The position numbers and the translations under genes were made by a program. Under the pieces are notes generated by a model. The model was not told the origin of the DNA and did no database searches. It saw nothing but the letters and a program-made list of their open reading frames with translations. 23,063 bases of DNA from Fidelibacterota bacterium UBA1134 (GTDB taxonomy: Bacteria > Fidelibacterota > Marinisomatia > Marinisomatales > S15-B10): the NCBI GenBank assembly GCA_002311975.1, contig DCAL01000045.1, positions 1 through 23,063 of the forward strand, given 5' to 3'. Of the stretch, positions 22,924 through 23,063 are shown one piece after another. The stretch's first letter is position 1. Each line of letters begins with the position of its first letter.

Positions 22924-23063
22924 TCAGACCTTCCAGAGCACTACAGCTGCTATGACGGTTCCCACAATCGCCGCGCCGTAGCAGAGAACAGCGATGAGGG
23001 TGCTCACGGGCTTGAGCCCGATGTCAACGAGGGTGAAGCGGAAGCGGTGGGCCCAGTGGAAGA
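22924..23063 (-). CDS. C-terminal fragment of a quinone-reductase membrane anchor, fumarate reductase subunit D-like
   Basis: 46 codons are visible, continuing past the window edge. The fragment begins FHWAHRFRFTLVDIGLK and ends in a hydrophobic helix (AVLCYGAAIVGTVIAAVVLW) with KV at the terminus. A His-containing WAHRxRxTLxD segment followed by a last helix is what FrdD-type anchors show; that assignment is from motif memory and the rest of the protein is not visible. If correct, the other frd/sdh genes should lie just beyond position 23063. Confidence 0.5.
   Translation of the reverse strand, partial: FHWAHRFRFTLVDIGLKPVSTLIAVLCYGAAIVGTVIAAVVLWKV

Noticed and set aside
1..23063. CRISPR arrays, tRNA or rRNA genes, prophage or toxin-antitoxin genes
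   Set aside because: No regularly spaced direct repeats, tRNA-like cloverleaf with CCA/T-loop signature, rRNA segments or recognisable integrase/toxin proteins were seen on reading both strands.

Overview
The window looks like a chromosomal segment of a Gram-negative marine-type bacterium. It carries lipid A genes (lpxB, lpxK), an ExbB-ExbD-ExbD-TonB system, lipobox and beta-barrel envelope proteins, and large FG-GAP/Ig-repeat surface proteins. The mixture is reminiscent of the FCB superphylum, for example Candidatus Marinimicrobia, but that assignment is inference from gene content; no rRNA or marker tree is available here.

Layout. 1-5.1 kb: a small membrane protein (symporter small-subunit-like), dusB (-), a secreted Cu/Zn superoxide dismutase (+), an arsM arsenite methyltransferase (-) with a tiny translationally linked upstream gene that appears frameshifted, a DUF72 protein (-) preceded by two strong hairpins, and a four-helix membrane protein with a Tyr/Glu-rich tail (-). 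5.2-5.5 kb: copy A of an intergenic repeat element. 5.6-10.1 kb: a compact + strand lipid A operon: Gfo/Idh/MocA oxidoreductase, isoprenylcysteine-methyltransferase-like protein, lpxB, DUF374 acyltransferase, lpxK. 10.1-15.8 kb: two tandem paralogous secreted proteins on the - strand, both with FG-GAP-like N-termini and Ig-like C-terminal domains. One is membrane anchored with seven repeats; the other carries a five-copy Lys/Leu-Thr-Ser motif in an acidic linker. 15.8-17.0 kb: a gene-poor region holding inverted repeats and copy B of the repeat element. 17.0-20.1 kb: an outer-membrane-type protein, a broken antibiotic-biosynthesis-monooxygenase gene, and a CtpA-type S41 protease. 20.1-22.3 kb: a promoter with flanking inverted repeat, then exbB-exbD-exbD-tonB. 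22.4-23.06 kb: a frameshifted small lipoprotein gene (-), then the C-terminus of a fumarate-reductase-like membrane anchor running off the edge (-).

The most notable observation is that the two copies of the 300-370 bp intergenic element (5242-5541 and 16454-16824) have collinear flanks, while the segment between their 24-bp internal inverted repeats is inverted in one copy relative to the other, as expected if that segment flips. Second are the tandem FG-GAP/Ig proteins with an unusual 115-residue insertion and the novel short repeat motif. Third are two small genes (57-aa arsM-linked protein, ~129-aa lipoprotein) visible only after allowing a single-base shift in a homopolymer near the start codon.
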